Shown here one piece after another: positions 1 to 10,930 of a DNA stretch of 64,000 nucleotides. A program made the translations under genes and the position numbers. The stretch comes from Micropterix aruncella. Lineage: Eukaryota > Arthropoda > Insecta > Lepidoptera > Micropterigidae. The stretch lies in NCBI GenBank assembly GCA_944548615.1, contig OX155972.1, forward strand, positions 24,432,132 through 24,496,131. Direction: 5' to 3'. Positions within the stretch are counted from its first letter, which is position 1, and each line of letters starts with the position of its first letter. The notes below the pieces were generated by a model. It had not been told where the DNA came from and ran no database searches. It saw only the letters and a list, made by a program, of their open reading frames with translations.

Positions 1-606
1 CTGGCACGAAAACGAGGTTGGACCTTCCTTCTAAAGAAATGCCAGCCCACACCATGCAGAAAACGCCGCCGTAGGAGACTGTTTCAGCGAAGCAGCACTG
101 CGAAAATCACTCACCTGGATGCCTGGAGACCCAGCCTATTCTGTGACTGCCATTCAGAGACATTCTGCTTTCGTCAGTAAATAAAACTGACCGCCATTGC
201 TATATGCTCCAACTGACGTCCTCTCGAGAAAATTAAAGGCGCGCTTGCTGGTGGCGTGTGGTCAATTTAAGGCCTGTGACAGGTCTTTTTGGAACGAGGT
301 TTCATTTTTTCAAGCGTCTTCTGATCGTTCACTGACTGACAGCTACCCCTTGAACTTGTTTAAGCTCCTGCTGTACATTAACGCCAGCGAGGTCGCGATT
401 CTGCAGTAACGTCGAAGCGATGTAACGGTCGTCTCTGACCAGCTGCTATTTGGTCTCCGATTGATGGTACCAGTTTGTTCAAATCTCCTTTTTACTCTTG
501 AGACGGCAGACTGACTAAATTCCACTTGACGAGCAACTGTACGTTGACTAAGGCCCTGCTGCAATAAAGCAATGCCCTTAGCGGTCTTTTTTGGTGTAGT
601 ATCCAT
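1..606 (-). pseudogene. Tc1/mariner transposase remnant, runs off left edge
   Basis: Read on the minus strand, 606-343 gives a transposase N-terminus with a helix-turn-helix of the kind that binds transposon ends (GLSQRTVARQ, then SQSAVSRVKRRF). After a frameshift near 450 the reading continues with Tc1-like text (LKKWNLVPKRP-like, then LFTDESRMSL, then MVWAGIS) down to base 1. The FTDES aspartate corresponds to the second acidic residue of the DDE/D catalytic triad; the last acidic residue lies outside the window. Several frame breaks show that the copy is dead. The HTH and FTDES order is typical of Tc1. Family assignment is fairly safe, clade is not. Confidence 0.8.
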
Positions 607-1165
607 ATTTTTACGATAATAATAAGTTTGGCTTACGGAGATTTTTTCGCGTCAACTACTGATAAGTCACTGCTAAAAATAAACCTGTTCCGGGGGAATT
701 TATGAGTGATTAATACGCGGAAACTTTTTGCGACGAATAGCGTACTTTCCAATACTTCCGTTCAGTTATTATTATTTTAAAAAGTTCTGAACCGATTTTT
801 ATAAAAAGGGGTCATTAGAAAGCTGAATAATTATGCTTTCATAAAAGTATATATTTGGTGTACATCCGGTTAGTCATTTCAGAAAAAAACTAGTTTTTAT
901 CCGAACTGAGGGCGTGAGTCGATTTAGTTGCTCGCAAGTGTATATTGAATGTACTGAATGTACTTGTTTATATATTGAATGTTTATATATTGTATAGTAT
1001 AATAATAATAACTATCAATTTTCAATGTGATTGTCATACGAAAATCATGTGATTGTCATACGAGTTTTCGTTTATTGCACCGTAATATACAACTACTGTA
1101 TAAAAAATTACAAAAAAAATAATAACATATGAATCAAATGTTAAAAAAATCAAATTGATAAGAAA
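607..1165. other. AT-rich stretch, no gene seen
   Basis: No open frame, RNA gene or clear repeat boundary was recognised. Short direct repeats occur around 946-985 (TATATTGAATGT-like) and 1029-1063 (GTGATTGTCATACG twice). Confidence 0.4.
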
Positions 1166-1447
1166 TCAATGATAACAATTCAAACATTTCATGGTTTTTG
1201 CTGTGTACTGACCACAAACGGGCTTAATACAGTCAACGCAAGACTGCTTTGTCTTTCTTCTCTTTCGAATAGGCTGCTCGTTGTAAATGTAGCATAAATC
1301 AACTACAACTTTTCCACCACTAGCGTCTCGTTGATTGCTGTTATCAGTTACCACTTCTGTTACTTTGCTTTCATAGTAACTTTCAATTGCGATTTTCGTT
1401 GCATGATTTCGCATGACTTGCTGGTTAGAAAATAGCTCTTCTGTCAT
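1166..1447 (-). pseudogene. Possible C-terminal end of a piggyBac-like transposase
   Basis: This 93-residue frame ends in a basic stretch followed by paired cysteines (KRRKTKQSCVDC, then CGQY, then MKCLNC). That layout resembles the cysteine-rich C-terminal zinc module after the DDE domain of piggyBac-type transposases. The catalytic domain is absent, and upstream on this strand the frame runs into a CT-rich microsatellite. If correct, it is only the last tenth of the protein. An unrelated small zinc-binding exon is also possible. Confidence 0.35.
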
Positions 1448-1672
1448 TAGCTCTCTCCCTCTCTCCCTCTCTCCCCCTCTCCCTCTCTCCCCCCTCTCCC
1501 TCTCTCCCCCTCTCCCTCTCTCCCCCTCTCCCTCTCTACCCCTCTCCCTCTCACCCCCTCTCCCTCTCTCCCCCTCTCCCTCTCCCTCTACCTATCCCTT
1601 ACCCTCTGCCTCTCCCTCTCCCTCTCCCTCTCCCTCTCCCTCTCCCTCCCTCTCTCTCTCTCCTCTGAACCC
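1448..1672. repeat. CT-rich (CCCTCT)n low-complexity tract
   Basis: About 225 bases consist almost only of C and T in CTCTCC/CCCTCT units. The 96-residue Ser/Pro/Leu open frame through it is a composition artefact. Confidence 0.9.
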
Positions 1673-1728
1673 ATCTTTCACTAATATCTCAAATAGGCAC
1701 TAAAACAAACAACAGGCAAATTCAACCC

Positions 1729-1923
1729 CTAAGGGGGTAAATTAGAAGGTCGAAGTTTTACGTCGTCGAACGCCACATGTCCACTACTCCGCCAACGCAG
1801 ATGTTCAAACTTCTCTTGGTATACTGTGTCCTGGGTCAGTTGGATCTTGTACGGGTCAAGTTGAAGTCTGCGAAAGTCCGTCAGGTCCGACGGTTTTGGC
1901 TGTGGCTTGACAGATGAGTCAGT
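1729..1923 (-). other. Unassigned open segment without ATG (about 64 codons)
   Basis: Between an in-frame TGA and the TAG at 1731-1729 the minus strand is open for about 64 codons of ordinary composition (QPKPSDLTDFRRLQLDPYK, later SSGHVAFDDVKLRPSNLPP). It is not in the frame of the receptor exon ending at 1996, and no convincing splice acceptor was located. The GHVAFDDV string faintly recalls the end of MAM domains, but one motif is not enough to assign it. It could be the end of an older transposon protein. Confidence 0.25.
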
Positions 1924-1995
1924 GGGTCACTCAATGGGGATTTTGATATAAAAACAGACACGCCGAAGTATAAGGATGAAAAATTATAAACTTAC

Positions 1996-2391
1996 CAACG
2001 GCGATTAATGGCGATACATCTTCCATATGTAATGGGTCAGCAATAATAAAGGCAAAAAAAGAAAATATTGTAAGTGTAAATGATCCTATGGATATGATCT
2101 TGCCGTGTCTCATTTCGTCGCCGTACTCTTCTTTCTCCTCTTCCGACTTCTGCTGCTGCGCCTCCACAATCGCTATACAAAAGCATTCGGCGATATCTTT
2201 CCTGCGATATAAGATCCAGCAGACTTTCATAATGAGAATTATCAGACTGATCGCTTGCAATGCTGGAATAATGAAACCCTTCATAGTTGTACCGTAGTTT
2301 GCAAAAGCAGAGGCTAATAAACAAATGTTGGCATACATCGAAGTACAGAAGAAAAGGGTTACTAGAAGACTGTCTCGTATGATTCTCCAAC
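1996..2391 (-). CDS. Odorant receptor-like (7tm_6) exon 2
   Basis: A 396-bp exon bounded by a polypyrimidine/AG acceptor (AG at 2393-2392) and a consensus GTAAGT donor (1995-1990). It begins with two bases and ends with one base of split codons. It encodes three hydrophobic helices: SLLVTLFFCTSMYANICLL, then IIPALQAISLIILIMKVCW, and IISIGSFTLTIFSFFAFII. Between the second and third lies a charged intracellular loop (YRRKDIAECF, then QQQKSEEEKEEY). This helix, basic box, acidic loop, helix layout matches TM1-TM3 of insect odorant receptors, which are membrane ligand-gated channels formed with Orco. Exon 1 is at 5128-5014 and joins in phase. Exons for TM4-TM7 were not found, so they lie to the left or the gene is broken. 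A gustatory receptor is the main alternative. Confidence 0.55.
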
Positions 2392-2544
2392 CTAAAAAAA
2401 ACATATATTTAATCGGCATATTTATATACAGAAAGAACAAATTATCGTCTTTCTAGGATGTATACTTACTTTACGCTAGATGGTGGTGCTATTATAATGA
2501 TAATATTGTAGAGGCGTAACTAAACAAATAGTCCCCAGTGCAAA

Positions 2545-3396
<852 letters not shown>

Positions 3397-3426
3397 ATTG
3401 AATACAATTGAACAAAAGGTTCATCC

Positions 3427-3681
3427 TAAATAGGATAGAAAACGAATTTACCGCGTGAAATTTGTAGCACCCGACGTTTCGGTGACGTTGCAGCCGCCGT
3501 TGACCAGGGTAGACTGAAGAGCTGTCAATCCGTTGTTTTGCGGGTAGGCCGCATACCGCTGCCGTTTGAGAGTTGCCAGAGAGTTTGTAACCGTCGTCTC
3601 TGTTGAAGTTCGGGGTTCTTCTTATTTCAATGGCTTCCCGGATCATGCGAGGAAAGTAGAATTGTTCCTTGGACGACGGTT
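3427..3681 (-). mobile_element. Penelope-like element 3' fragment (GIY-YIG C-terminus plus UTR)
   Basis: The minus strand reads FYFPRMIREAIEIRRTPNF, then NRDDGYKLS. This matches the conserved IREAIEI...NFNRDDGYKLS ending of Penelope-like elements that carry a GIY-YIG nuclease. After it comes a 3' segment with CACCGAAACGTCGG, shared with 3902-4245, 14650-14831 and 42510-42605. It stands head to head with the plus-strand copy at 3902. Confidence 0.65.
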
Positions 3682-3901
3682 TTTTTAAATTTTATTTTTT
3701 ATTTGTTGAGTGAGGCTTTTCTAAGGTCTTTATGAGCCTTGTAACACTGCGACCATTGCTGATCTATTGTGTTCGCCGCCTACTATAGTTCTGCGCTAAG
3801 CCTCGTGTCATTTAAGAACCGCAGCAGGCTTTTGGCGCCAGATTGTTTTACCTCCTCAGGTTGGAGGTAGTGACCACCCAAGTGGGTGTATCTTTTACAC
3901 A
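3682..3901 (-). mobile_element. LINE 3'-end insertion with 13-bp target duplication
   Basis: The inserted sequence is a 5'-truncated 3' end of the R1/jockey-type LINE also seen at 55590-56500 (shared GTAAAACAATCTGGCGCC, then GCGCAGAACTATAGTAGG). It ends in an A-rich tail on the minus strand (plus-strand T-rich run at 3681-3710). The flanks carry the direct repeat TTGGACGACGGTT at 3669-3681 and 3902-3914, a target-site duplication. Confidence 0.75.
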
Positions 3902-4245
3902 TTGGACGACGGTTACAAACTCTCTTCTACGTGGAACCCTCTTCTTAAAATGTTCCCGCCGCCGAACGCCGAACGCAAAGACGTAAAACAGGATACAGTG
4001 AGTGTGATGTGCAAGACGGATTTTAAAAATTCCCGCGCTCCGAACCCGGCCCCCCACCACCGTTATAACCTACGCAGTGGCGGCAGCGGTATGCGGCCTA
4101 CCCGCAAAACAACGGATTGACAGCTCTTCAGTCTACCCTGGACAACGGCGGCTGCAACGTCACCGAAACGTCGGGTGCTAAAAATTTCACGCGGTAAATT
4201 CGTTTTCTATCCTATTTATAATGTCAAACAACCGCGATAGTCTTC
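3902..4245 (+). mobile_element. Penelope-like element 3' fragment, head-to-head partner
   Basis: It opens with DDGYKLSSTWNPLLKMFPPP, the end of the GIY-YIG region, and runs about 50 further codons to a stop at 4118-4120. The 3' UTR contains the same 130-bp block (GCGGTATGCGGCCTACCC ... CACCGAAACGTCGG ... ATTTCACGCG) that is inverted at 3427-3560. The two copies therefore form long inverted terminal blocks around the LINE insertion. Confidence 0.65.
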
Positions 4246-5013
4246 GAATAAAAATTCATTCCAGCCATTCATTTCACATTAATTATAGCATATAGAACAT
4301 AATTAGGTACCTACTCTATACCTACTTATATTAAATGCGCGGGATCACATGGAAATTATTATTCCGCGACACGCACTTACAAACATTATTGCAGAAGAAT
4401 GTTTGAAACATTTGTTTCTAAGACTCTTAAAATTTAATTACCTACTGAATTATATTTCTTTACCTTTAAATGTTGATGACAAAATATTGTATACAGCACA
4501 GATTTTGTATACAGCATAGTATTTTAAAATTATAATAATAGCAATAAACAAACGCGCGCGTCACAACTATCACCGAATGAAATCATCACTCGGATAAACG
4601 TGCAACATGAATGAGCAAGCGAGATAATGCTACATGTGGCTTTCTCAAATGCTTCGTACTTCACGGTCGTGGACGCTTAGAAATGAACAAATAAAAATTG
4701 TACATATTTTTAATTTTTTACAACTGTCCACATTACCAAAAACCCTATGTAGGCGATCAGTACTGTTCCAGCTGTCAAAAAACTTTTAATGTTAGTAAGT
4801 TCAGGAAAATTCAGGCAGGGGGTATACGGAAAACATCAAGGGGTCTACGGGTCAAGAAAGTATGGGTACCTCTGGTTTAGAGACATCCATTTTGTCGGCT
4901 TCCTTAGCTATTTTGCTAGGAAGTTGGATGACACGTCGATCATATACAGAAGTCTCATTTGGGCCTTGAACTACCGTTGGCATGTGTAATGTAATATAAT
5001 ATAATAAACTTAC
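4246..5013. other. Intron sequence, AT-rich, no gene seen
   Basis: Within the receptor intron; no recognisable repeat ends or coding frames. Possible short tandem T/A-rich simple sequence only. Confidence 0.35.
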
Positions 5014-5128
5014 CAGTCATCCATTTGTCATGAAATATATTTATTCCAACAACTGAGAGAAAAAGCGAAATGTACCACAGCTGATTGGTCAAAGAGCACT
5101 CCCCAATAAACCGTCCAGTCAAAGTCAT
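5014..5128 (-). CDS. Odorant receptor-like exon 1 (N-terminus)
   Basis: The first ATG at 5128 follows an upstream in-frame TAG. The exon ends after one base of a codon at 5014, before GTAAGTTTA. Its 38 codons include TNQLWYISLFLSVVGINIF, followed by HDKWMT. Insect odorant receptors usually open with a short hydrophilic N-terminus, an LxxxGI-type helix and a Trp. The junction with exon 2 restores a Gly codon and reads HDKWMT-G-WRIIRD. The 2.6-kb intron holds a LINE 3' end with a long (TA)n, two Penelope-like ends and a LINE fragment. Confidence 0.5.
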
Positions 5129-5488
5129 CTCAGCCAAATACGACTTACTCACGCCGACCAACCTTTTCTACTCGGAAAATAGCCATTAGGCAGTAAAAAC
5201 AAAATAGCCATACTACGAGTAAATTGACAATATTCATGTTTAGGTACATTATTATTAGGTATTACGGCTTTAATGATACTTTAATATTTGTTTAATGGGC
5301 ACGTGACAACTATTTGACCGTGGCAAATATTAAATGGAGGCAGTTCATTTTTAGGGTTCCGTACTAAAGCGTACATTCGGAACCGTATTAGTCAGATTCA
5401 ATAGAATCGATGCGATTTCAAAGGTTGAAATTACGTCTTCCTTATAATTGCACAAATATTCAACCTCTGCTTAACATTTATTTATAAC

Positions 5489-6353
5489 TAGCTGACCCGT
5501 GCCCACTTCGTTGGGCGGTAAACATTTTTACTTGTGATGAAATTATGAGTGTGGTTCGGTTAGTACTGAGTGTTACGATTTATTTCCTGACTGCCAAAAG
5601 GAGGGTTATATTTTTACTGCATGTATGTATTTGCATGCCAATTTGGCTATATTACCGGGTTTCAAATAAGTGAATGAAATGATTATGATTGAATAAATTA
5701 TGTTTATTTTAATTGTTCAAAACTTCTCTGTATATTAGATGTAATGTTATTATTTGGTACCAAAATATATGGTCTTTCAGGAGTTCCAACCCGAGATACG
5801 GTCGCGGTTCCATATCGTATTATCTCTTTAACCATTTATGCAGTAAAAAGGAAATTATATGCAGTAAAAGGGGAAAGTCTTTTGTTTTATACGCTTGAGA
5901 CTATAAATTTACTTATTTTGATAAGAATTCATAATTGTTGATAATATGACCAATAAACATGATCTACCGATTTAAAATATTTTTTTTATATAAAAAAACT
6001 ACTTTTTGTGACTTAAATATAAAACTTAGACATATGCTGTCGCTGACTTTTTTGTAGGCATTATCAATCTCTACAACCTTTCTCCAGAACTTAATTATAT
6101 ATCTCTCATCGTTAAGGCAGCGTTCGTAAGAAATGTTTTCATTCGACCGTTTTTTCTCCGACTTACTTTGCAAATCCGACTACCACGAAAAAGTCTTTTC
6201 ATTTTTCAGATTAATATATAGCCTATGATACTCACAAATAACGTGGCTTTATATTGGTAAAAGAATTTTCAAAAGCGGTTCAGTAGATCCAGAGATTACT
6301 CCTTGCAACCTCACAAACTCACAAACTTTACCTCTTTATAATATTAGTATAGA
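5489..6353. repeat. Dispersed insect repeat (CTAGCTGACCCG ... TATAATATTAGTATAGAT)
   Basis: The left boundary AACTAGCTGACCCGTGCC followed by ACTTCGTTGGGC, and the right boundary TTTATAATATTAGTATAGAT, are ends I associate with a common dispersed non-coding repeat of insect genomes. The interior holds CGGTTCAGTAGATCCAGAGATTACT-like text near the right end. No protein was recognised. A related repeat motif, AGGGTTCCGTACT, occurs just upstream at about 5353. Confidence 0.45.
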
Positions 6354-6691
6354 TAATTGACTTAATAAGTCCATAATAATTGACTTACCTAAGTAACCCC
6401 AAGACTTTCCCGGCAAGTAGCCAGGGACTTATTTCATCTGAATATTTATTTCACAAATAAAGTCGATGAGCAGTTGGCGAAAATTCCTGTTATTATGCAA
6501 CGCAAAGCAATAAAATTTGAATTTCGAACGCGCGTCATCTCATTCAATGGGTCTCGTGAGCCTTCGATTTCGAATTTCGAATGATCCAAGTATCGCAAGC
6601 GATTTTAGGGGCCTTACTGAAAAAATATTGTATGGCAGACTTTAAATATTATAACTTAAAATATTTACGAATATAAATATCACGATTATTC
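6354..6691. other. Spacer, no gene seen
   Basis: AT-rich spacer between the dispersed repeat and the truncated REL LINE. It contains two TAATTGACTTA-type direct repeats (6355 and 6378) but no recognised feature. Confidence 0.35.
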
Positions 6692-6712
6692 CAGGGTTGC
6701 TGCCTCTCTCCG

Positions 6713-8521
6713 GTGGCATTTAACATTGTTATCAACATTCTAATTGATACCCTTGTCGTAAAAGAAAGTAAATGGGGATACAGGTTCAAATACGGAGACA
6801 AATACATGGCGGCTATCCTGGCATTTGCGGACGACATAACACTATTAACCCGCAATCCAAAACAAAACCAAGCACTTCTCAAAGTAGTAGACGACTATTG
6901 CGAATGGACCAATGGAATGAAGATTAAACCGGCAAAGTGCTACTGTTTGAACTTAGTAAGGAAGGGTACAAAATTTATCTCAAACGACCCGGGTCTGACA
7001 GTGTCTGGTAAAACAATCGCAACAGTGGCTGATGAAGCTCCTTTCAAGTTTCTAGGGAAAAAAATCACTAGCAGAGGAAAGGAGCATCCCACCGAGGACA
7101 TTGTCAAACTTTTTGATGAGTACCTTTGCCGAACTGACAATCTTCCCCTCCTTGGTACACATAAGGCATGGATCTACGATAACTACTTGACATCAAAACT
7201 TTCATGGCCATTTCTTGTCTATGACTTCTCTAAGCAAAATCTTAATAAATTAGACTCTAAAGTGACCAGATCCCTGAAATCATGGTTTGGCCTGGCTCAC
7301 CCAGCTGACCCATCAACTCTATTTAGATCTCACAACAACTTTGGACTAAACATTAAGAAACCGTCAACGTTTTATCAAAAGGCGAGAATAGCCAAACGAT
7401 GTATACTCAAAGACTCCAATGATAGTGCCATTCGAGCCCTACCGAACACATCGCTATCAGATAAAATGGAATCAAGACTCGACTTCTACAAATCATTCCA
7501 AGTTGGTATCCGCACTAATAGAGCTGGACTGGGTATGGAAACAGCTAAGTCTGACAAAGAAGTACTGAAAGATTTTGCCCAGGAGGACATGGAGCAAGGT
7601 TTCAAACTGCACGCCTTGAACTTAGAAATGCAGAATGACTGGTTGACTGTGGGTGACTTCTGCATCCCCCCTGCATTGAAGTGGAAATCCCTAATATACA
7701 ACTGGTCCCCTGAACTGCTTAAGTTCTACCTAAATGCGTTCCAACTTACTCTGCCTGACCCGAGTAACCTAGTTCGGTGGGGGAAATCTACAAATAAAGT
7801 ATGCCCGACGTGTAAGGAGTTCATAGGCACTGCCAAACATTTGCTATGTGGTTGCAAAATACTGCTTGACCGAGGCCATTATTCCTATCGCCATGATAAA
7901 GTCCTCCAAATCATCAGAGAGGCTATCAGCCTATCTATTGCACGGACCAGAAAAGGGCAAACGAGCAATGGCTTCAAGAAGGTCAACTTTGTAAAACCCG
8001 GAGCGAAGAAGCTGCCTAAAGATAGGACTAAACCGTCCTCAATTTTGGGAGCAGCAAAGGACTGGCAATTGCTGATGGACACACATGAGAAGCATTACCA
8101 AATGCCTTCAGAAATCTGCACCACAGCTTACAGACCGGATATTCTCATATTCTCAATGGCGACAAAGCATGTTGTACTTGTCGAACTTACAGTCCCATGG
8201 GAAAGCAACATACCGAAGGACCACAACTTCAAAGTAAACAAGTACTGCAATTTAGTAGACCGGATAGTGAGAAACGGATTTAAGACTGATCTCTTCGCCG
8301 TGGAAGTCGGAGCAAGAGGACTACCGGCGAAGTCACTCTACAGCCTCTTCAAGAATTTAGGCCTGCCAAGAGCGGCGCTGAGCTCATACATGGAGAGAGC
8401 CTCGAAAGCGGCACTGGAGGCATCCTACAGAATATGGATAGGTAGAGAGAGGGAGGCCGAGGGCGGGACTGGTGGTTCTCCGCGTCCTAGTCATCGCAGA
8501 CTAGCTGATGAGGGCTTGTAG
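6713..8521 (+). CDS. REL-LINE polyprotein: RT C-terminal half, zinc knuckle, endonuclease
   Basis: An uninterrupted 602-codon frame; the ATG used is only the first in the truncated copy, not the natural start. In order: RT motif C LAFADDITLLTR (about residue 36), motif E FKFLGKKI, a long thumb region, a CCHC knuckle CPTCKEFIGTAKHLLCGC (about residue 364), then the restriction-like endonuclease core RPDILIFS...VVLVELTVPWESN. In R2-type elements this nuclease nicks the target DNA and the RT copies the element RNA from the nick. The frame has no stop, yet the copy lacks RT motifs 0-B and cannot work. A hammerhead-like motif overlaps the stop codon. Confidence 0.9.
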   Translation: MAFNIVINILIDTLVVKESKWGYRFKYGDKYMAAILAFADDITLLTRNPKQNQALLKVVDDYCEWTNGMKIKPAKCYCLNLVRKGTKFISNDPGLTVSGKTIATVADEAPFKFLGKKITSRGKEHPTEDIVKLFDEYLCRTDNLPLLGTHKAWIYDNYLTSKLSWPFLVYDFSKQNLNKLDSKVTRSLKSWFGLAHPADPSTLFRSHNNFGLNIKKPSTFYQKARIAKRCILKDSNDSAIRALPNTSLSDKMESRLDFYKSFQVGIRTNRAGLGMETAKSDKEVLKDFAQEDMEQGFKLHALNLEMQNDWLTVGDFCIPPALKWKSLIYNWSPELLKFYLNAFQLTLPDPSNLVRWGKSTNKVCPTCKEFIGTAKHLLCGCKILLDRGHYSYRHDKVLQIIREAISLSIARTRKGQTSNGFKKVNFVKPGAKKLPKDRTKPSSILGAAKDWQLLMDTHEKHYQMPSEICTTAYRPDILIFSMATKHVVLVELTVPWESNIPKDHNFKVNKYCNLVDRIVRNGFKTDLFAVEVGARGLPAKSLYSLFKNLGLPRAALSSYMERASKAALEASYRIWIGREREAEGGTGGSPRPSHRRLADEGL

Positions 8522-8574
8522 CGAGCCGAAACGTCACGCGCGCTGGAGAACTGTAGAGCGGCCGCTCACTAGTC
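8499..8574 (+). ncRNA. Hammerhead-ribozyme-like motif at REL-LINE stop codon
   Basis: CTGATGA (8505-8511) and GAAA (8528-8531) are spaced as in a hammerhead core, with a possible stem II (GGCT 8513-8516 with AGCC 8524-8527, next to an unpaired G). GACTAG (8499-8504) can pair with CTAGTC (8569-8574) as stem I. Stem III does not close well: CGTC after GAAA lacks a matching strand next to the expected NUH site. It is therefore a degenerate or accidental motif. Confidence 0.3.
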
Positions 8575-8699
8575 CCACCTCGTCCGACACCCTCCTTTAT
8601 TGCCAATGGGCCCGGATATGTTCGGTGAAGCCATTGAAAGCTGAGTTCAACACCTTCCTTACCTAATATATTTACATACTACTTAAAATATTATGAGTT

Positions 8700-8920
8700 T
8701 AATATCAGCCAAAATTTCACAACGTGATTTCGGTCCAACGAGGCACCTGTGTACCGAATTTCAAGTGTCTAAGTCTATTATTTCGAGATGGGAGTATGCC
8801 TAGTGCGCCCCCTGGTGGAACGATTTCAAAAACAACTCTTTTCAACTCTTGCCATGACCAAATGATACCTGCTTGCCAAATTTCAGCTCTTCGTGGAGGA
8901 ATACAGACAGACAGACACTA
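8700..8920. repeat. LINE 3'-UTR-like repeat with (GACA)n tail
   Basis: Non-coding block ending TGCCAAATTTCAGCTCTTCG, then GACAGACAGACA. This is the layout of 3' UTR tails of several insect RTE-type LINEs. It abuts the next REL-LINE fragment at 8921. Confidence 0.45.
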
Positions 8921-9574
8921 TGCAGCCAGCTAGAATATGTCTAGCTGTGCAAGGGCTGTTGCTACAAAGGGGACATGAACTATCCTCGGCATAGCTCCAA
9001 CGAGCGAGGTTACTGGGGTCTGGAAGTGTATGCTGAAAGGCATATAAAATTTCAGCATCTCTGGCATCCAGTCATACAACATTACTTTCCAGTGTATTGG
9101 AGGAGGAATGCAAAAGTCTCCAATTGTTGTCCAATCATTCTGGCATTGAAGGCCAATAGCGTGAGCCATACTATTGCTGTCGTAATGTCCCCGCAAGAGA
9201 GACTTCTTCAAGTCCACATCGCTCATGGTTGTACTGCCATAACCCAGACCAGTGCCATTCTGGCTACTTTTTGTGGAAGTCTACGCGGGCTTGTAGATCA
9301 TTTGACTCACTACGGCCACTTACTACGTGCTTCTATATTGCCGGACCTTGGAATTGCTTAGAATCGAATTTTTGGTTATTCTGGAGTTGGCGTAGAGCAG
9401 AGAGGGCAGTTTTAGAGCTAGCCCAAAATTGTGTTTGGACCTGAAGAGAGTCGAAGGGTCAGCTGGTTTGGCTAAGGACAACCAGGATTTTAAACTAGCT
9501 GTCACCAATGCATCCAGACGAGACAGTTGGGTTTTGGTGAAATCGTAAATAAGAAAGGGCCATGACAAATGTGA
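8921..9574 (-). pseudogene. REL-LINE fragment with frameshifts
   Basis: Minus-strand homologue of the zinc-knuckle/thumb part of the young REL family (GLQCQNDWTTIGDFCIPPP, then WLSLAKPADPSTLFRS). Both sides are truncated and several indels break the frame, for example near 9000 and 9270. Both the 3' endonuclease part and the RT motifs are missing. Confidence 0.85.
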
Positions 9575-9580
9575 AGGATA

Positions 9581-9685
9581 ATGTTAGAGAAAAAGTCCGT
9601 AAAAGATTTGAAGAACCAAGAGCGAACAACTACTATGGTGAAAGGACGTTAAAGTACCTCATTCCAAGAATCTTTAATACTATTT
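9581..9685 (+). repeat. Direct repeat of LINE segment 10031-10138
   Basis: About 105 bp nearly identical to 10031-10138 (one substitution, one 4-base insertion). It is a detached second copy of the LINE segment encoding EKVRKRFEEPRANNYYGERT. Confidence 0.85.
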
Positions 9686-9724
9686 TATCTTGAGATGGAT
9701 GCTATATAAGTTTAATCACCTTCA

Positions 9725-10475
9725 GTATATTGTAGATAAACCAACATTACGCTTAGTAAATATATCATGCCCTCGCTGATGCAGTACTGAGCTATGCTCT
9801 CACTTCATTTGGTCGTACTTTTCGCACATATATAGATAAAATATTTAATTTGCAACGTAGAATTATAAAACTTTTAGTAAATAAAAATGTGTTAACACAA
9901 TGTAAAAAGAAATATAAGTTGTTGTTTAGGCGATGCGATATATTACCTATACATGAAAAAATTACATTCTTACTAGCAATGGAGCATTTTAGAAATTCAG
10001 AATTTAAAATACCAATACAGTATAATAGGAATGTTAGAGAAAAAGTCCGTAAAAGATTTGAAGAACCAAGAGCGAACAACTACTATGGTGAAAGGACATT
10101 AAAGTACCTACCTCATTCCAAGAATCTTTAATACTATTGTATCTGAGGGAGACTGTGTAAGCGTGAGCAAACAGATGTTTAAAAAGAGATTAAAAAGCTA
10201 CCTGTTGGACGTTTATAGTGAAATTAGTGGTCATAAGTAAATTTGTTATACGTTTCTATAATTTAAGCTTGTAGTAATACTGGCCTAAATTAAGACCTAC
10301 CTAATACTGCTGTACATAGTTTTTTTAATATTATTAATGTCTTTTTGTATCACAAAATTAGAAGTGTAAGACTAGAAAAATAAGAGTTTGTCTCGCCAAC
10401 AAACTGTATACCAGTTTGGCAAGATTTTAATATTTAAAATAATGTATTTTTTGTCTGAATAAAAAAATTATAAAA
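9725..10475 (+). pseudogene. CR1/jockey-type LINE 3' end
   Basis: Plus-strand text reads NLQRRIIKLLVNKNV, CDILPIHEKITFLLAMEHF and, after a small insertion, RIFNTIVSEGDCVSVSKQMF then KKRLKSYLL. This is the post-RT C-terminal region of APE-type LINEs. A 3' UTR follows to about 10475. No RT catalytic motif remains. Confidence 0.75.
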
Positions 10476-10621
10476 TAAAATTAAAAAACACACAGAAGTG
10501 CGTCCACAATATTACCTTGCCAGGAAAATAAAAAACACACTAATAAAATCGATCATTATAATGCTAAATCTGATTTTTTAAAAAAATAACCTAACCTACA
10601 GCCTTATAGGTAATAAAAATT

Positions 10622-10682
10622 GAATAAGAAGGAGAAGGAGAAGAAGAGGGAGAAGAAGAAGAAGAAGGAGAAGAAGAAGCAC
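10622..10682. repeat. (GAA/GGA)n purine microsatellite
   Basis: GAAGGAGAAG-type purine repeat of about 60 bp. The Leu-rich frame on the other strand is an artefact. Confidence 0.85.
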
Positions 10683-10930
10683 CTCTACTCTACTACCTAT
10701 AAAATTCTGCACTCGTTTAAAAGAATGGAGACTTGCAAAGACTTTACGACTGACCTCACTTTCCAGAGGATTCCAAGCTAAGTTTTTATCAATGAGCAAA
10801 TAAGAGACGGTCACTTTTCAGAAAATAAAGATGCAGAAAATATTTTGTTGGATGCAAAGAAAAATCTCTACAGACCTATTTGCAGATTCTGTCATCTTTG
10901 TCGACACTGTATTTTTAGCAAAATTTATGA

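Larger units (their letters stand above)
6692..8690 (+). mobile_element. R2-superfamily (REL-endonuclease) LINE, 5'-truncated, divergent copy
   Basis: The element begins abruptly inside reverse-transcriptase motif B (QGCCLSP at about 6692-6712) and carries the rest of the ORF plus a 3' UTR to about 8690. It is the same architecture as the copies at 16747, 22553 and 61405 but clearly diverged in protein sequence and with a different 3' UTR, so it is a separate subfamily. Confidence 0.85.

Noticed and set aside
1413..1703. 96-codon Ser/Pro/Leu frame
   Set aside because: CT-rich simple sequence; no gene signals.
4698..4989. Plus-strand frames near 4.7-5.0 kb
   Set aside because: Short, low information, within the receptor intron and opposite to the gene.
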